Part shown: positions 15,656 through 24,833 of the stretch, one piece after another
How positions within the stretch are numbered: position 1 is the first letter of the stretch
How the letters are laid out: every line of letters begins with the position of its first letter
Assembly: GCA_947624575.1 (NCBI GenBank)
Contig: CANQKY010000001.1
Span: forward strand, 68,964 to 132,963
Length of the DNA stretch: 64,000 bases
Source: an uncultured Clostridia bacterium
GTDB lineage: Bacteria > Bacillota > Clostridia > Oscillospirales > Ruminococcaceae
Reading direction: 5' to 3'
Program-made: the position numbers and the translations under genes
The notes under the pieces: model-generated
Told to the model about the DNA's origin: nothing
What the model saw: only the letters and a program-made list of their open reading frames with translations
The model's database searches: none

Positions 15656-17815
15656 ATGTTATTTAAGCAGTATCCTTTTATCAATCAACGAGGGCATAAT
15701 GATTGTGCAATAGCATGCCTTAAAATGATAGCCGATTATTATCACATAAAGGTTCATTCAGAAAAATTGCGGGAACTAGCTGGCATCAATCAAAAAGGAA
15801 CAAGCATTTATGGGATTGTCGCTGCTGCTAAAAGTGTAGGACTTATTTCAAAAGTTGTTAAAGGAGCAGGGTCGACAAATATCTTATCATCGCTTGTCTT
15901 GCCGTGCATTGCACTAGTTCATGTAGATAATTCCGCGCATTATATTGTAATATATAAAGTGAAAAAGAATAATACTGTAGTTATCGCAGATCCTTTGAAG
16001 GGGGTATTGCGGTTTAAAGTAAGTAGTCGAGGCGATGCAATTCATACTATTAATAATGAATATACATTTTCAGGAATTTATATTTTGTTTTCTCCTAATA
16101 CAGCCAATCACGGCGATAATTCAAATACCACAATTATAAGACAGTTTGCAAGTATATTAAAACCATATAAAAAAATAATCACATCGAATTTGGCACTATT
16201 CTTTTTACATATAATAATTGAAATTGTTGCTACTTTTTTTGTTTGCTTATTTTTATCTATGCAAACCGACTCGTTTGATTTAAAACTAATGATGATGGTA
16301 ATTATGATCATTTTGCTATATCATATTTTATACGCAAAGTTACGAGCACATATAAAAACCAAAATAAGTTATAGAATAAGTACACATATGGGCTTGAATT
16401 ATCATAGCCATATTATGGCGTTACCTATGAGTTTTTTTGATTCGCGAAATGTGGCTGAAATATATTCCCGTTTTGATAATATATCTAATATTTCTCTTGC
16501 AATTGCGGAAGTCGTTTTGACAGTACTTATAGATTTCACACTTATTTTATTAGGACTTTTCTTGGTATTTATGAAAAGCGGTCCTTTATTCATTATACTA
16601 TGTATAAGTTGCTGCATCAGATTTTTGGTATTCTGGCATGCGGATTGTCATTTTTCTTTATACCGGAATAGTTATAAGGGAATATCAATTGAAAATAGAA
16701 TTTGGCAATCTATTAAACACATATTAAAGATAAAAAGCAATACTATCAGCCATACTGTGACATTACAGTTAAAAAATGATATTGAAAACTATTTTTATAA
16801 TAATATTATATATAAAATATCATCGCAGCTGCAAAGAAAAGCTCATACGATAATAACAATTGTTCTTTTGGTAATGGAATGCGGAGCGTTCTACTATATG
16901 TTAAAGGCTGGTATTATAAATATTCAGCTATTATATTTTTCTCTGGCTTTTTATCTTTTTTTTGCGGAATCTATAATGAATCTTGATTATATTAGAGATA
17001 AAATCATATGTGTTTGCGATCCATATAATGAGATGAAAGAAGTTATAGACTTGGCATCAGAAGAAAATCCAGACAAGTTGGTTTTGTCAAAAGCAATATC
17101 TTGCCTCGAAGCAAAAGATGTTTCCTTTCAATATGGTAATGGGGGAAAAGTATTAGAAGACCTTTCATTTAGTGTAAAGGCGGGAGAAACTATTGCTTTT
17201 GTAGGAGAGTTTGGAGCAGGTAAATCAACAATTGCAAAATTAATCATGAAGCTATATGAGCCGACACACGGTAATATATTGGTAGATAATGTTCCTTTAG
17301 TAGATGTTGAGACAGCGTCACTGAGAGAGCATATAGTTTATATTTCTCAAGAATTATACTTTTTTAATTGTACAATCATCGAATATCTAACCTTTGGAAT
17401 TACTCATGTGAAATTTGATGATATTATTACAGCAACAAGGATTGCAGGATGCTTTAACTCTATAAATGCGTTGCCTTTGGGATTTCAAACTAAGTTAACA
17501 GAATTTGGAGATAATTTTTCTTATACACATCGTCAATTGTTGGCCTTGGCAAGGGCAATATTGAAAAAGGCGGATATATATTTATTTGATGAAGTCGTAA
17601 GCACTTTAAATATTTCAATAGCAAAAAAATATTTATGTAATCAGAATTATCATCCAATATTTATTTTTATGACGCAAAAGCTTGAAGTTATAAAAGAAAG
17701 CGATAAAGTCTTTGTGTTAAAAGAAGGGAAGATTATAGAAACAGGTACACATGAAGAACTGGAAAAAAGTAAAGGCCATTATGCGAAACTTATAAACAAT
17801 GGTTTTATATTTTAA
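15656..17815 (+). CDS. C39-peptidase ABC exporter (PCAT-type) with degenerate ATP site
   Basis: A 719-aa exporter. ATG 15656 is used because AAGGAGG lies before it; the ORF-track start is 29 codons upstream. The N-terminal C39 protease has Cys17 (GHNDCAIACL), His95 (AHYIVIYKV) and Asp112 (IADP), and would cleave a Gly-Gly/Gly-Ser leader during export. A six-helix transmembrane domain follows, then an ATPase domain with a normal Walker A (GEFGAGKST) and Walker B (IYLFDEV). The LSGGQ signature is replaced by FSYTHRQ and the switch His by Gln (FMTQKL), so one ATP site is degenerate. The next gene is another ABC exporter half, so the two probably form a heterodimer. Confidence 0.9.
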   Translation: MLFKQYPFINQRGHNDCAIACLKMIADYYHIKVHSEKLRELAGINQKGTSIYGIVAAAKSVGLISKVVKGAGSTNILSSLVLPCIALVHVDNSAHYIVIYKVKKNNTVVIADPLKGVLRFKVSSRGDAIHTINNEYTFSGIYILFSPNTANHGDNSNTTIIRQFASILKPYKKIITSNLALFFLHIIIEIVATFFVCLFLSMQTDSFDLKLMMMVIMIILLYHILYAKLRAHIKTKISYRISTHMGLNYHSHIMALPMSFFDSRNVAEIYSRFDNISNISLAIAEVVLTVLIDFTLILLGLFLVFMKSGPLFIILCISCCIRFLVFWHADCHFSLYRNSYKGISIENRIWQSIKHILKIKSNTISHTVTLQLKNDIENYFYNNIIYKISSQLQRKAHTIITIVLLVMECGAFYYMLKAGIINIQLLYFSLAFYLFFAESIMNLDYIRDKIICVCDPYNEMKEVIDLASEENPDKLVLSKAISCLEAKDVSFQYGNGGKVLEDLSFSVKAGETIAFVGEFGAGKSTIAKLIMKLYEPTHGNILVDNVPLVDVETASLREHIVYISQELYFFNCTIIEYLTFGITHVKFDDIITATRIAGCFNSINALPLGFQTKLTEFGDNFSYTHRQLLALARAILKKADIYLFDEVVSTLNISIAKKYLCNQNYHPIFIFMTQKLEVIKESDKVFVLKEGKIIETGTHEELEKSKGHYAKLINNGFIF

Positions 17816-17859
17816 GCATAAGTTTTTGTCTGGAACGGTAACAGGAGGATAAACTGAAA

Positions 17860-19641
17860 ATGAAAAATATGGGTAATTCTATTAAAAATTTTCTTTTTCT
17901 ATTAAAACCCATATGGAAATATGGAAAGTGTTATTCTATTTTATCTGTACTGATAGCAGTGGTTCTTACACCAATAAGCTCATTATGTAATGTTTTGTTT
18001 ACACAGAATATTGTTGATGCAGTTGCATCTGAAAAATCCTATCAAAGTGTTCTGCAGATAATATGTCAATATTTGTTGATTCAATTGTTAGTCTCAACAG
18101 TACAATCGATATATGACATATTTTATAATGAAAGAGCATCCTTTAAAATTGAACAAAAAATGAAGGATGAAATATATCAATGCATATTGCGAACAGACTA
18201 CGAATATTTTGATGATCCTTCTTTTTACAATAACTATACATGGGCAGTTAATGAATATATTGGAAAAGCGTATGAGGCAAAATCATTGTTTATCAATCTT
18301 ATTTCTTCTGTTGCGATCGTTATAACTATGTCGTCAACCATTCTGCTTTTAGGACCATGGATTCTTGTTATTACTATTATTGAGATATTAATTAACACCT
18401 ATATGCAGTCGAAACAGAATAAGGTTAATTTGGAAAAGCGAGAAACAAACATACCGATAGAAAGGCGACTTGGATATGTGCATCAAGCTTTTTCAAATAG
18501 GGCTAATGCTGCAGATATAAGAACAACAAAAGTTAAGGACATTTTGTATGAGATATATGATGAAAATACCACCAAAAAGTCTGATAATATCACAAGATTT
18601 TCTAAACGAATATTCTCATATTCATATCCCAGAAGTTTTATTGGAATAATATATAATGGTCTTATTTTAGGCTATATAAGTTATGGAATAATCATTAGCA
18701 AAAAAATAGATGGAGTAGGGAAATTTACCAGTCTTCTTTCGGCAAATACACAATTGGTCAACGCTCTAAGTAATGTCTTTAATCTTTTTACAATTGTCGA
18801 TAATTTATCATTATATGCTGAAAAAATAAAAGGATTTTTTACTATAGAATCAAAAATAGAAAATCAAGAAGGAGGATGTGTAAGTAGTGACAGTGCATTT
18901 TCTTTGGCAATCAATAATTTGAGCTTTTCATATAGCAATTCATGTTTTGGATTAAAAAACATAAATATGACAATTTCTGCTGGAGAAAAAGTGGCGATAG
19001 TTGGAGTTAATGGTTCGGGAAAGACAACTTTTATGAAATTACTTCTTAGATTATACGACCCAACAGAGGGTGATATTTTATATAATGGTATTTCGATAAA
19101 AGAATATAATTTAAAGAAATTAAGGAGTAAGGTTGGAATAGCTTTTCAGTCTATAAATGTGTATGCAACCACATTATCACGCAATCTGCAACTTTATAAT
19201 CACTTGCCGGAGGATCAATTATTAAAAAATATGGAAAAAGTCGAGTTGCTCGATGTGTTACAAAAGAACGGTTCCACGCTCAACACGGAGTTGACCAGAA
19301 ATTTTTCTGCTGATGGTATTATGCTATCAACCGGTGAAAAGCAAAAATTGGGAATAGCGCGTATTATGGCACAGGATTTTGGACTTCTTCTTTTAGATGA
19401 GCCATCGGCAACACTTGATCCTATTTCCGAATATAAACTCGCAAAACTAATATTTGACACAGCTAATCGTACAACATCGATTATTATTTCTCATAGGCTG
19501 TCAATGATTAGAAATGCCGATCGCATTTATGTAATGAATGATGGTAGCATAATTGAAAATGGTACGCATGAGGAATTGTTGGCATTAAAGGGATTATATT
19601 ACGATATGTTTACAAAACAGTCTGAGGGATTCATGGAATAA
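17860..19641 (+). CDS. ABC exporter half-transporter
   Basis: A 593-aa fused membrane-ATPase protein without a peptidase domain. Six hydrophobic segments occupy about residues 15-300. The ATPase domain has Walker A (GVNGSGKTT), signature LSTGEKQ, Walker B (LLLLDEPSATLDP) and switch His (ISHRLSM), so its motifs are canonical. AGGAGG precedes ATG 17860, about 45 bases after the C39 exporter. Close pairing of a degenerate half and a canonical half matches heterodimeric ABC exporters. Export or immunity for the pathway product is likely. Confidence 0.9.
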   Translation: MKNMGNSIKNFLFLLKPIWKYGKCYSILSVLIAVVLTPISSLCNVLFTQNIVDAVASEKSYQSVLQIICQYLLIQLLVSTVQSIYDIFYNERASFKIEQKMKDEIYQCILRTDYEYFDDPSFYNNYTWAVNEYIGKAYEAKSLFINLISSVAIVITMSSTILLLGPWILVITIIEILINTYMQSKQNKVNLEKRETNIPIERRLGYVHQAFSNRANAADIRTTKVKDILYEIYDENTTKKSDNITRFSKRIFSYSYPRSFIGIIYNGLILGYISYGIIISKKIDGVGKFTSLLSANTQLVNALSNVFNLFTIVDNLSLYAEKIKGFFTIESKIENQEGGCVSSDSAFSLAINNLSFSYSNSCFGLKNINMTISAGEKVAIVGVNGSGKTTFMKLLLRLYDPTEGDILYNGISIKEYNLKKLRSKVGIAFQSINVYATTLSRNLQLYNHLPEDQLLKNMEKVELLDVLQKNGSTLNTELTRNFSADGIMLSTGEKQKLGIARIMAQDFGLLLLDEPSATLDPISEYKLAKLIFDTANRTTSIIISHRLSMIRNADRIYVMNDGSIIENGTHEELLALKGLYYDMFTKQSEGFME

Positions 19642-19731
19642 GTGGCGGAAGTTATATTATGGGTTTATATTGGTGATATACCAAAAACACAGGATTTGTT
19701 TGAAAGAGACTAACGACAGGAGCTTGATCTT

Positions 19732-20667
19732 ATGAAAGCCATATTAGACATTAAAATCCCTCCAATTATTACATATCAAAACATTGCGTATACCATGGTG
19801 ATGATATTGTCCAGACCGGGATTAAAAAACCTTTTGTACAATCATTTTATTCAGTGGGTATGTCCATCAAATTATTTTGATACAGGTAATTTCTATATAA
19901 ATTGTAAAGATTCGCATTACTTTACAAATAAATATATGTATGGGCATTTTGTTTATAAAAAGCGACTTAAGAACAATCTTCATACCACTATACAAGACTT
20001 TATACAAGACAACAGATATGTAGTCCTAGACGGCTTAGATGTCTATTATATTGAAAATGGCCAGTTTTTTGAACAACTTCACTTTCCACATGATATTATG
20101 GTATATGGATATGACAATAGGAGGGGCATTTATAATATTTTGGCGTATGATTATAATCGCTTTTTTAGACCGTTTGAGTGTTCATTCGCAGGATTAGAGA
20201 AGGCAGTCAATAGCACTTATATAGAGGATAAAGGCTTTGCTCTTGGAATGACTACTAAAAATGCTCATGTTCCTCTTTCAAAAGAAGTGATTTTTATGCG
20301 CATAGCGGAATATTTAAAAGGTGGAAAAGGCAGCTCCGCAGAAGTAAAAGAATGTTATTTTGGGGTGACTGTATATCAACATTGTATCGAGGCTATACAT
20401 AACAGTTTAATGCGTAATATGAATTGCCTGCGGTTTATAAAGGAACATAAGCAGTTAATGTTAGAAAGGTTAAAAATGATAGGCGTAAATCCAAACATTA
20501 TTTTGCAGTATAAGAAAGATGTTTGTGAAGCCGCAGAGGTTTTATGGAATCTTTCGATTAAATGCTCGATAGGTGCTACCAGAGAACTGCTTGAAAGAAT
20601 AGTAGCGCAAATTGGGGTTATTAGAGATAATGAAGTGAATATCTTATCTCAATTAGTTTCATTGTAA
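19732..20667 (+). CDS. BtrH-like (cysteine-peptidase-fold) acyltransferase candidate
   Basis: A 311-aa protein resembling the BtrH N-terminal/DUF4872 family. Visible features are an N-terminal region with CPSNYFDTGNFY, a middle strand-rich block (YVVLDGLDVYYI) and the His-containing segment HDIMVYGYDNRRGIYNILAYD, followed by a helical C-terminal half. Known BtrH moves an amino-acyl group from a carrier protein to an amine. It is the last gene of the operon, followed by a strong terminator, and is the second BtrH-like protein in the locus. It could make the final transfer of a carrier-bound beta-alanyl group; this is inferred. Confidence 0.6.
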   Translation: MKAILDIKIPPIITYQNIAYTMVMILSRPGLKNLLYNHFIQWVCPSNYFDTGNFYINCKDSHYFTNKYMYGHFVYKKRLKNNLHTTIQDFIQDNRYVVLDGLDVYYIENGQFFEQLHFPHDIMVYGYDNRRGIYNILAYDYNRFFRPFECSFAGLEKAVNSTYIEDKGFALGMTTKNAHVPLSKEVIFMRIAEYLKGGKGSSAEVKECYFGVTVYQHCIEAIHNSLMRNMNCLRFIKEHKQLMLERLKMIGVNPNIILQYKKDVCEAAEVLWNLSIKCSIGATRELLERIVAQIGVIRDNEVNILSQLVSL

Positions 20668-20692
20668 GCCAAAATGTTATATAGAAAATGTA

Positions 20693-20733
20693 AGGCGTCT
20701 TATCCTGTTAAATACGGGTAAGACGTCTTTTTT
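20693..20733 (+). terminator. rho-independent terminator of the biosynthetic operon
   Basis: A 13-bp stem (AGGCGTCTTATCC with GGGTAAGACGTCT, two wobble pairs) around a 10-base loop, followed by TTTTTTA. It lies 26 bases after the last BtrH-like gene and marks the end of the operon. Confidence 0.9.
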
Positions 20734-21280
20734 ATATTGTTTTCTCAATTTCGAAAATAGTTTCAATTCATTATATTGATTTTGGTTTTGCGACTTTGCC
20801 AATAGTTCAACAAAGTTCGACAAGTTTTGCAGTTTCGACAGAGTATGATAAAAAAGCAGGAAATTTAACAAGGTAAATCACTAATCTAATAAAATAAGGT
20901 GTTTTTTCTGTTACTCAGCTATAAGTTTATGGTACAGCCATTGTTTAAAAGTCGTCTTTTGAACAATGGTGTACTGTTGTACAGTTGGGAGATGCCGTAT
21001 GTTGCTTGTACGAAGCATGGCTTACTGTATAAAAGTGCTTTTTTGCTGCGACTGTCAGAAATTATACCAGATTATTTTTCGCTCCATTCGAGATAAACTT
21101 TATCATTTTGGAAAACTACTCTGCCTTATAGACTCCTGCATGGCCGGATTTTCTCAGTTGTTTACATTGAGAAAATCCGGCATTTTGTTTGCCATATTGC
21201 CAATAAAACACTGCGACAAGCATTGCCGGGATCCTCCGTTATCTTGTTTTTTCTGAAAATAAGATAACGGAGAGATTATT
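20734..21280. other. 547-bp spacer with two strong hairpins
   Basis: No supported protein gene. Besides the terminator-like hairpin listed separately, a near-perfect 14-bp stem CCATTGTTTAAAAG/CTTTTGAACAATGG with a TCGT loop lies at 20938-20969, flanked by GTAC sequences that extend the pairing. The two short ORFs here (65 and 96 aa) lack SD sequences and recognisable features. The stretch may encode a structured small RNA, or be the seam between the biosynthetic cargo and the transfer/recombination part of the mobile element. Confidence 0.45.
21143..21190 (+). terminator. strong hairpin, terminator-like
   Basis: GCCGGATTTTCTCA (21143-21156) pairs perfectly with TGAGAAAATCCGGC (21168-21181) around an 11-base loop, followed by ATTTTGTTTG. 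It would end a rightward transcript coming from the spacer, supporting the idea of a non-coding RNA upstream. Confidence 0.7.
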
Positions 21281-21676
21281 ATGGATGATAAAAGCTATGA
21301 GGTTAAAAACATCAATGCATTGCAAAACCGCTTTTCTGCATATCTGAAAAATGCGGTTCATAACTACCGCATTGATTATTTGTTTAAGCAGGGAGCGCCG
21401 CAGCGGGAGTTTCCCATGGAAGACCCGGATATCATGTTGCCAATGGATTCCTTTGATTTCACGGTACATATTGCAGAATATGATGCCCTTCAGCGGGTAT
21501 TGCGCCGGATCAAGGAGCGTGAGCGGTATATTCTGTTGGCAAGAGTGATAGAGGATAAGAATTTTGCGCAGATTGCAAACGAGGTCGGTATGAGCTATAA
21601 GGCAACAGCGGCTGTCTATTACCGTACTATAGCCAAGCTGAGGTACTGGTTGGGAGGTGATAGGAATGAATTTTGA
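21281..21676 (+). CDS. sigma-70 region 4-like regulator of a mobile element
   Basis: A 131-aa protein. The C-terminal half resembles sigma-70 region 4 (YDALQRVLRRIKERERYILLARVIEDKNFAQIANEVGMSYKATAAVYYRTIAKLRYWL). Such small sigma-like proteins sit beside HTH_16-type genes in Tn916/Tn1549-like integrative elements. It overlaps the next gene by 11 bases. GGAGAG lies before ATG 21281. Confidence 0.8.
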   Translation: MDDKSYEVKNINALQNRFSAYLKNAVHNYRIDYLFKQGAPQREFPMEDPDIMLPMDSFDFTVHIAEYDALQRVLRRIKERERYILLARVIEDKNFAQIANEVGMSYKATAAVYYRTIAKLRYWLGGDRNEF

Positions 21677-21848
21677 AACATTGCTGCTTTCTGCCAAAGC
21701 CGGAGATGCCATTGCAACGGAAGCACTGCTGCGGATGTATCGTCCTTACTTATTGAAGGAATCCATCATTGCAGGTGGATTTGACGAGGATCTGTATCAA
21801 GAGCTTTGTATTGTACTGTTGCGATGCATTCAAAACTTCCGCATCTAA
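21666..21848 (+). CDS. HTH_16-like small mobile-element regulator
   Basis: A 60-aa protein. ATG 21666 has GGAGGTGA seven bases upstream. The sequence (FETLLLSAKAGDAIATEALLRMYRP, then EDLYQELCIVLLRCIQNF) resembles the HTH_16 domain proteins that accompany sigma-like genes in Tn916-family elements. It forms a co-translated pair with the sigma-like gene and is followed by a bidirectional terminator. Confidence 0.7.
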   Translation: MNFETLLLSAKAGDAIATEALLRMYRPYLLKESIIAGGFDEDLYQELCIVLLRCIQNFRI

Positions 21849-21852
21849 ACAT

Positions 21853-21887
21853 AAAGTGGCGGGGATTTTTAAAATCCCCGCCACTTT
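21853..21887. terminator. bidirectional terminator between convergent genes
   Basis: A 17-bp perfect inverted repeat, AAAGTGGCGGGGATTTT and its complement, with flanking A/T runs. It separates the HTH_16-like gene from the leftward operon. Confidence 0.92.
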
Positions 21888-21898
21888 TATCTCTAAAC

Positions 21899-22120
21899 TT
21901 ATGCGGCTGTATTCTTTGCCGCAGGGTCTGTTGTTTTGTATGCCCCGTGATTTAAATCATAGATAAACCGCTCAATTTGTTCATCGTCAGACCAATCTAC
22001 AGTAAAGCGGCTTCGGCTTGGTCCATCTCCAAGGTATACCGTCACTTTCCCATGATAGATCTGCATGAGTACATTTTTTCGTTTGGCGCATACAATCGCC
22101 AGATTTCCTAATTGCTTCAT
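21899..22120 (-). CDS. small hypothetical protein, mobile-element operon end
   Basis: A 73-aa protein of no recognised family, with KVTVYLGDGPSRSRFTVDW and a helical tail. ATG 22120 is preferred over the GTG of the ORF track because GGGGTG lies seven bases upstream. It follows the PcfJ-like gene by 15 bases and is the last gene of the leftward operon. Confidence 0.65.
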   Translation of the reverse strand: MKQLGNLAIVCAKRKNVLMQIYHGKVTVYLGDGPSRSRFTVDWSDDEQIERFIYDLNHGAYKTTDPAAKNTAA

Positions 22121-22135
22121 CACTAGTCACCCCTT

Positions 22136-24295
22136 TCATGCTGCCGGCTGTGCTTCCATAAAATCCTTCGTTAAAACATCGACCAGCTTTTGCCCTGCCA
22201 ATGCGCCTGTATGAATTGTAACATTGTCTTCGCGCAGCTGCTCAAATTCCTGATTACGCAGAACGACACTTTCCTTGGCAAGTGCGCGATCTTCCTCCGT
22301 AAGCCGTTTTGATATTTCTTGTTGCCATTTTAGCAGAAACGGTGTTGCGGCATCGATTTCTTTGTCTTGACGATTGTAATAAGTTCGCTTTTGCCGTATT
22401 GCACCATTTGGCTCAATTTCCAGCGTATAATATGGTTGATCGAGTTCATCGGTCTTGCGAAGAAAGAGAATGTATGCTTCTTGCCGTTCAATGCGATCCC
22501 AATAGCGGTCACTGTCACCGACACAATGGCACAGTGTTCTTCCTTCGTTCAGAATATCCTCGATCCGTTCAGGAACAACAATTGCATAGGTATCGTCATG
22601 AAATTCATACTTTGATTTCAACGCGCGGTAAATATCTTCGATATGTGGGTACTTTTCTAAAATTTCCCCGGCACGGATTTCGAGTGCTTTTTCCTGACAT
22701 ACTTCTACTAATTCGTCATGGCGCTGTCGGAGGTTTCGAGTGCGGAAGACGATTTCATCATCCGTATTCATTTTCAAGCGGGTCGCCATGGAAAGGTAGT
22801 CCGACCATGTAGAAATCGTCTGGCGGGAATTCATACAGTTTTCTCTCATCTGGCGTCGAATATAGTTGTATATAGATAAGATGCTCATTTTGCCCCAAAT
22901 GAATTGTAAATTCTTTGGCTGGATATCTTCTTTGCAGAACCAGGAGATGATTTGATCAGAAATGTCTTTCCCAGTAGAGTTTTCGTATTGCAGCCATTGC
23001 AGGACTTGTATGCCGCCATTCATCGACCGCAACCGCTTTAATTGCTGCGAGTTGATGCCAAGCATTTTTGCCAGACTGGTTTTTGAGGTTGAAATATTCA
23101 GCTCACGGCTGGAAGCATAACGGATCTTGTGACAATACTCCTCTGCCAAGCGAAAGAGTCCTGCCTTGACCAGCTTTTCGATCTCCTGATGATTTGCGTA
23201 AATGGCCAAATAAATTTCAGGATCGACTTTTTCCATTGCTTTTATTACAAGAGGCAAACCGGTTGTTTTCAGCTCATGCCGTTCTAAGCAGGGAATTGTT
23301 TTACCGTACACTGTACCGGGATAACTGCGCCAAGCATAACGAGGAACATAACCGGATATCCAGCGCAAATAGCGATGCTTATAATCACCCCAGAAGTATG
23401 CCCTTAACGGGATACCGGTGTGATCGCATATGGTGCGCCGAATCTCGCGATGCCAGTATTCCGGTTTGTCGTAGTTTCCTTTGCGGTATTTGCAGGAACC
23501 TTCAAACATACGAATCATCATGCCGTCTTTGCAGCGTTGAAGCAGATACATATAATGCCGATCGGTCAGAACGGTACCTGCTTTTCCAACAGATTTGAAT
23601 GTAATTTTGTGCCTGCATCTCGGGCAAACACCCTCAGCGTTATATCTGGGATTTTTGATCGTCACTTCTTTTTCACAATAGGTGCAGTATCCGGTTTTGT
23701 GTTTGCTGCGGGTGTAGTGATAAAAAATGTAATGTTCCGCAATTCCAACTTTACGAACCCATTTCTCCCAATCTTTAGGCAAGGCAGGGGTTTGTTTGAG
23801 GTCTTCATCCCATGGGTCGGTTTCCCTTTTGTGCCGACGCACAAGCTCTTCTTCCCGAATTTTCAGCTGGAAATCATAAATTGCATCAATGCTATTCCAA
23901 TTTGAATGGAAGTATTTGCGTATACATTTGCCGCCTTCGCGACTGATCCATCTATTTCTCGATTGCCAGACATAATAGGGGAAGGGCAGGTTGAAAATCA
24001 TGGCAGTAAGCCATTTATCACGCTGACGATCATAGGTGATAAATTGTTTCTTTTCCTGAGAAATATATAGATCAAAAGCGGACAGTTTTCCACCCATTCT
24101 CATACTATCCGGCAGAAAGATTGAAACCTTGAGAATATTATTCTCTACCAGACAGCGCATATATAAACTGCGATTATATGTTTCGTGCGCGAATGGATAC
24201 TTTTTTGTTGGCTTGTCTTCCATAGCCAGACGCATCATGTGCGGGGTGGCCTGTAGCTGCCGCATTTTCATCAATTCCTTTTTAACCAAAGTCAT
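22136..24295 (-). CDS. PcfJ-like protein
   Basis: A 719-aa protein. A Cys4 zinc-binding pair sits near residues 210-240 (CTYCEKEV, CPRCRHKI). The C-terminal region shows the PcfJ domain pattern (EDILNEGRTLCHCVGDSDRYWDRI, YILFLRKT, YYTLEIEPNGAIRQKRTYYN). PcfJ was named from the conjugative plasmid pCF10; the biochemical role is not established. It overlaps the upstream gene by 14 bases. Confidence 0.82.
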   Translation of the reverse strand: MTLVKKELMKMRQLQATPHMMRLAMEDKPTKKYPFAHETYNRSLYMRCLVENNILKVSIFLPDSMRMGGKLSAFDLYISQEKKQFITYDRQRDKWLTAMIFNLPFPYYVWQSRNRWISREGGKCIRKYFHSNWNSIDAIYDFQLKIREEELVRRHKRETDPWDEDLKQTPALPKDWEKWVRKVGIAEHYIFYHYTRSKHKTGYCTYCEKEVTIKNPRYNAEGVCPRCRHKITFKSVGKAGTVLTDRHYMYLLQRCKDGMMIRMFEGSCKYRKGNYDKPEYWHREIRRTICDHTGIPLRAYFWGDYKHRYLRWISGYVPRYAWRSYPGTVYGKTIPCLERHELKTTGLPLVIKAMEKVDPEIYLAIYANHQEIEKLVKAGLFRLAEEYCHKIRYASSRELNISTSKTSLAKMLGINSQQLKRLRSMNGGIQVLQWLQYENSTGKDISDQIISWFCKEDIQPKNLQFIWGKMSILSIYNYIRRQMRENCMNSRQTISTWSDYLSMATRLKMNTDDEIVFRTRNLRQRHDELVEVCQEKALEIRAGEILEKYPHIEDIYRALKSKYEFHDDTYAIVVPERIEDILNEGRTLCHCVGDSDRYWDRIERQEAYILFLRKTDELDQPYYTLEIEPNGAIRQKRTYYNRQDKEIDAATPFLLKWQQEISKRLTEEDRALAKESVVLRNQEFEQLREDNVTIHTGALAGQKLVDVLTKDFMEAQPAA

Positions 24296-24833
24296 ACACC
24301 TCTCTTTTCGTTAAGTTGACATCATACCATATGCCGGGGTAGAGCTTGATCCCGTCTACGGCTGCAACTGCAATTTGCTCGATGGTACCGCTTACCGGAT
24401 TTTCTTTTGCAAGTGCTAAAATATCGCCTGTTTTCCCGTATGCAATCGGATCAAGCCCGCGAACAACGGCATAACCGTTGTTCGCTCTTGCTCGATCCTT
24501 TTTCACATGGCAGCTCCATTGACGCTGCGGATGATCGACCATATAAGCAAGTCCGTGCAGGAATAGTTCATGACGGGTAAGATGCTTTATGACAGTGAGA
24601 TCGGTACAAGCAATTTTGCTGTCATTCCCATCTTCATCTATATCTCCGCCTGCATCAACCAGATAATAATCCGTTTCATTTAAATTTGGGTAATAGGATA
24701 GACAATCCAAAGGATTTTCCGCACAGTGAAAACCGTTTTGGGCGCAGTTTGCCTTTTCGGTGGTGTTTAAGCCCATTACAAACTGATAGCCCCGACAGAT
24801 CAGACCGTGCCGAAAGGCTTTGTATGCAATCAT
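24282..24833 (-). CDS. DUF7666-like mobile-element protein
   Basis: A 183-aa protein. The N-terminus MIAYKAFRHGLICRGYQF and the segment NGFHCAENPLDCLSYY, followed by DSKIACTDLTVIKHL, match a family common in phages and integrative elements, in which the start reads like a truncated phage tail-side protein. The function is unknown. Its ATG overlaps the stop of the PcfK-like gene (ATGA). Confidence 0.62.
   Translation of the reverse strand: MIAYKAFRHGLICRGYQFVMGLNTTEKANCAQNGFHCAENPLDCLSYYPNLNETDYYLVDAGGDIDEDGNDSKIACTDLTVIKHLTRHELFLHGLAYMVDHPQRQWSCHVKKDRARANNGYAVVRGLDPIAYGKTGDILALAKENPVSGTIEQIAVAAVDGIKLYPGIWYDVNLTKREVYDFG

Noticed and set aside
21239-21712. 157-aa minus-strand ORF over the sigma-like gene
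   Set aside because: The plus-strand gene has a clear sigma-like domain, SD and coupled partner.
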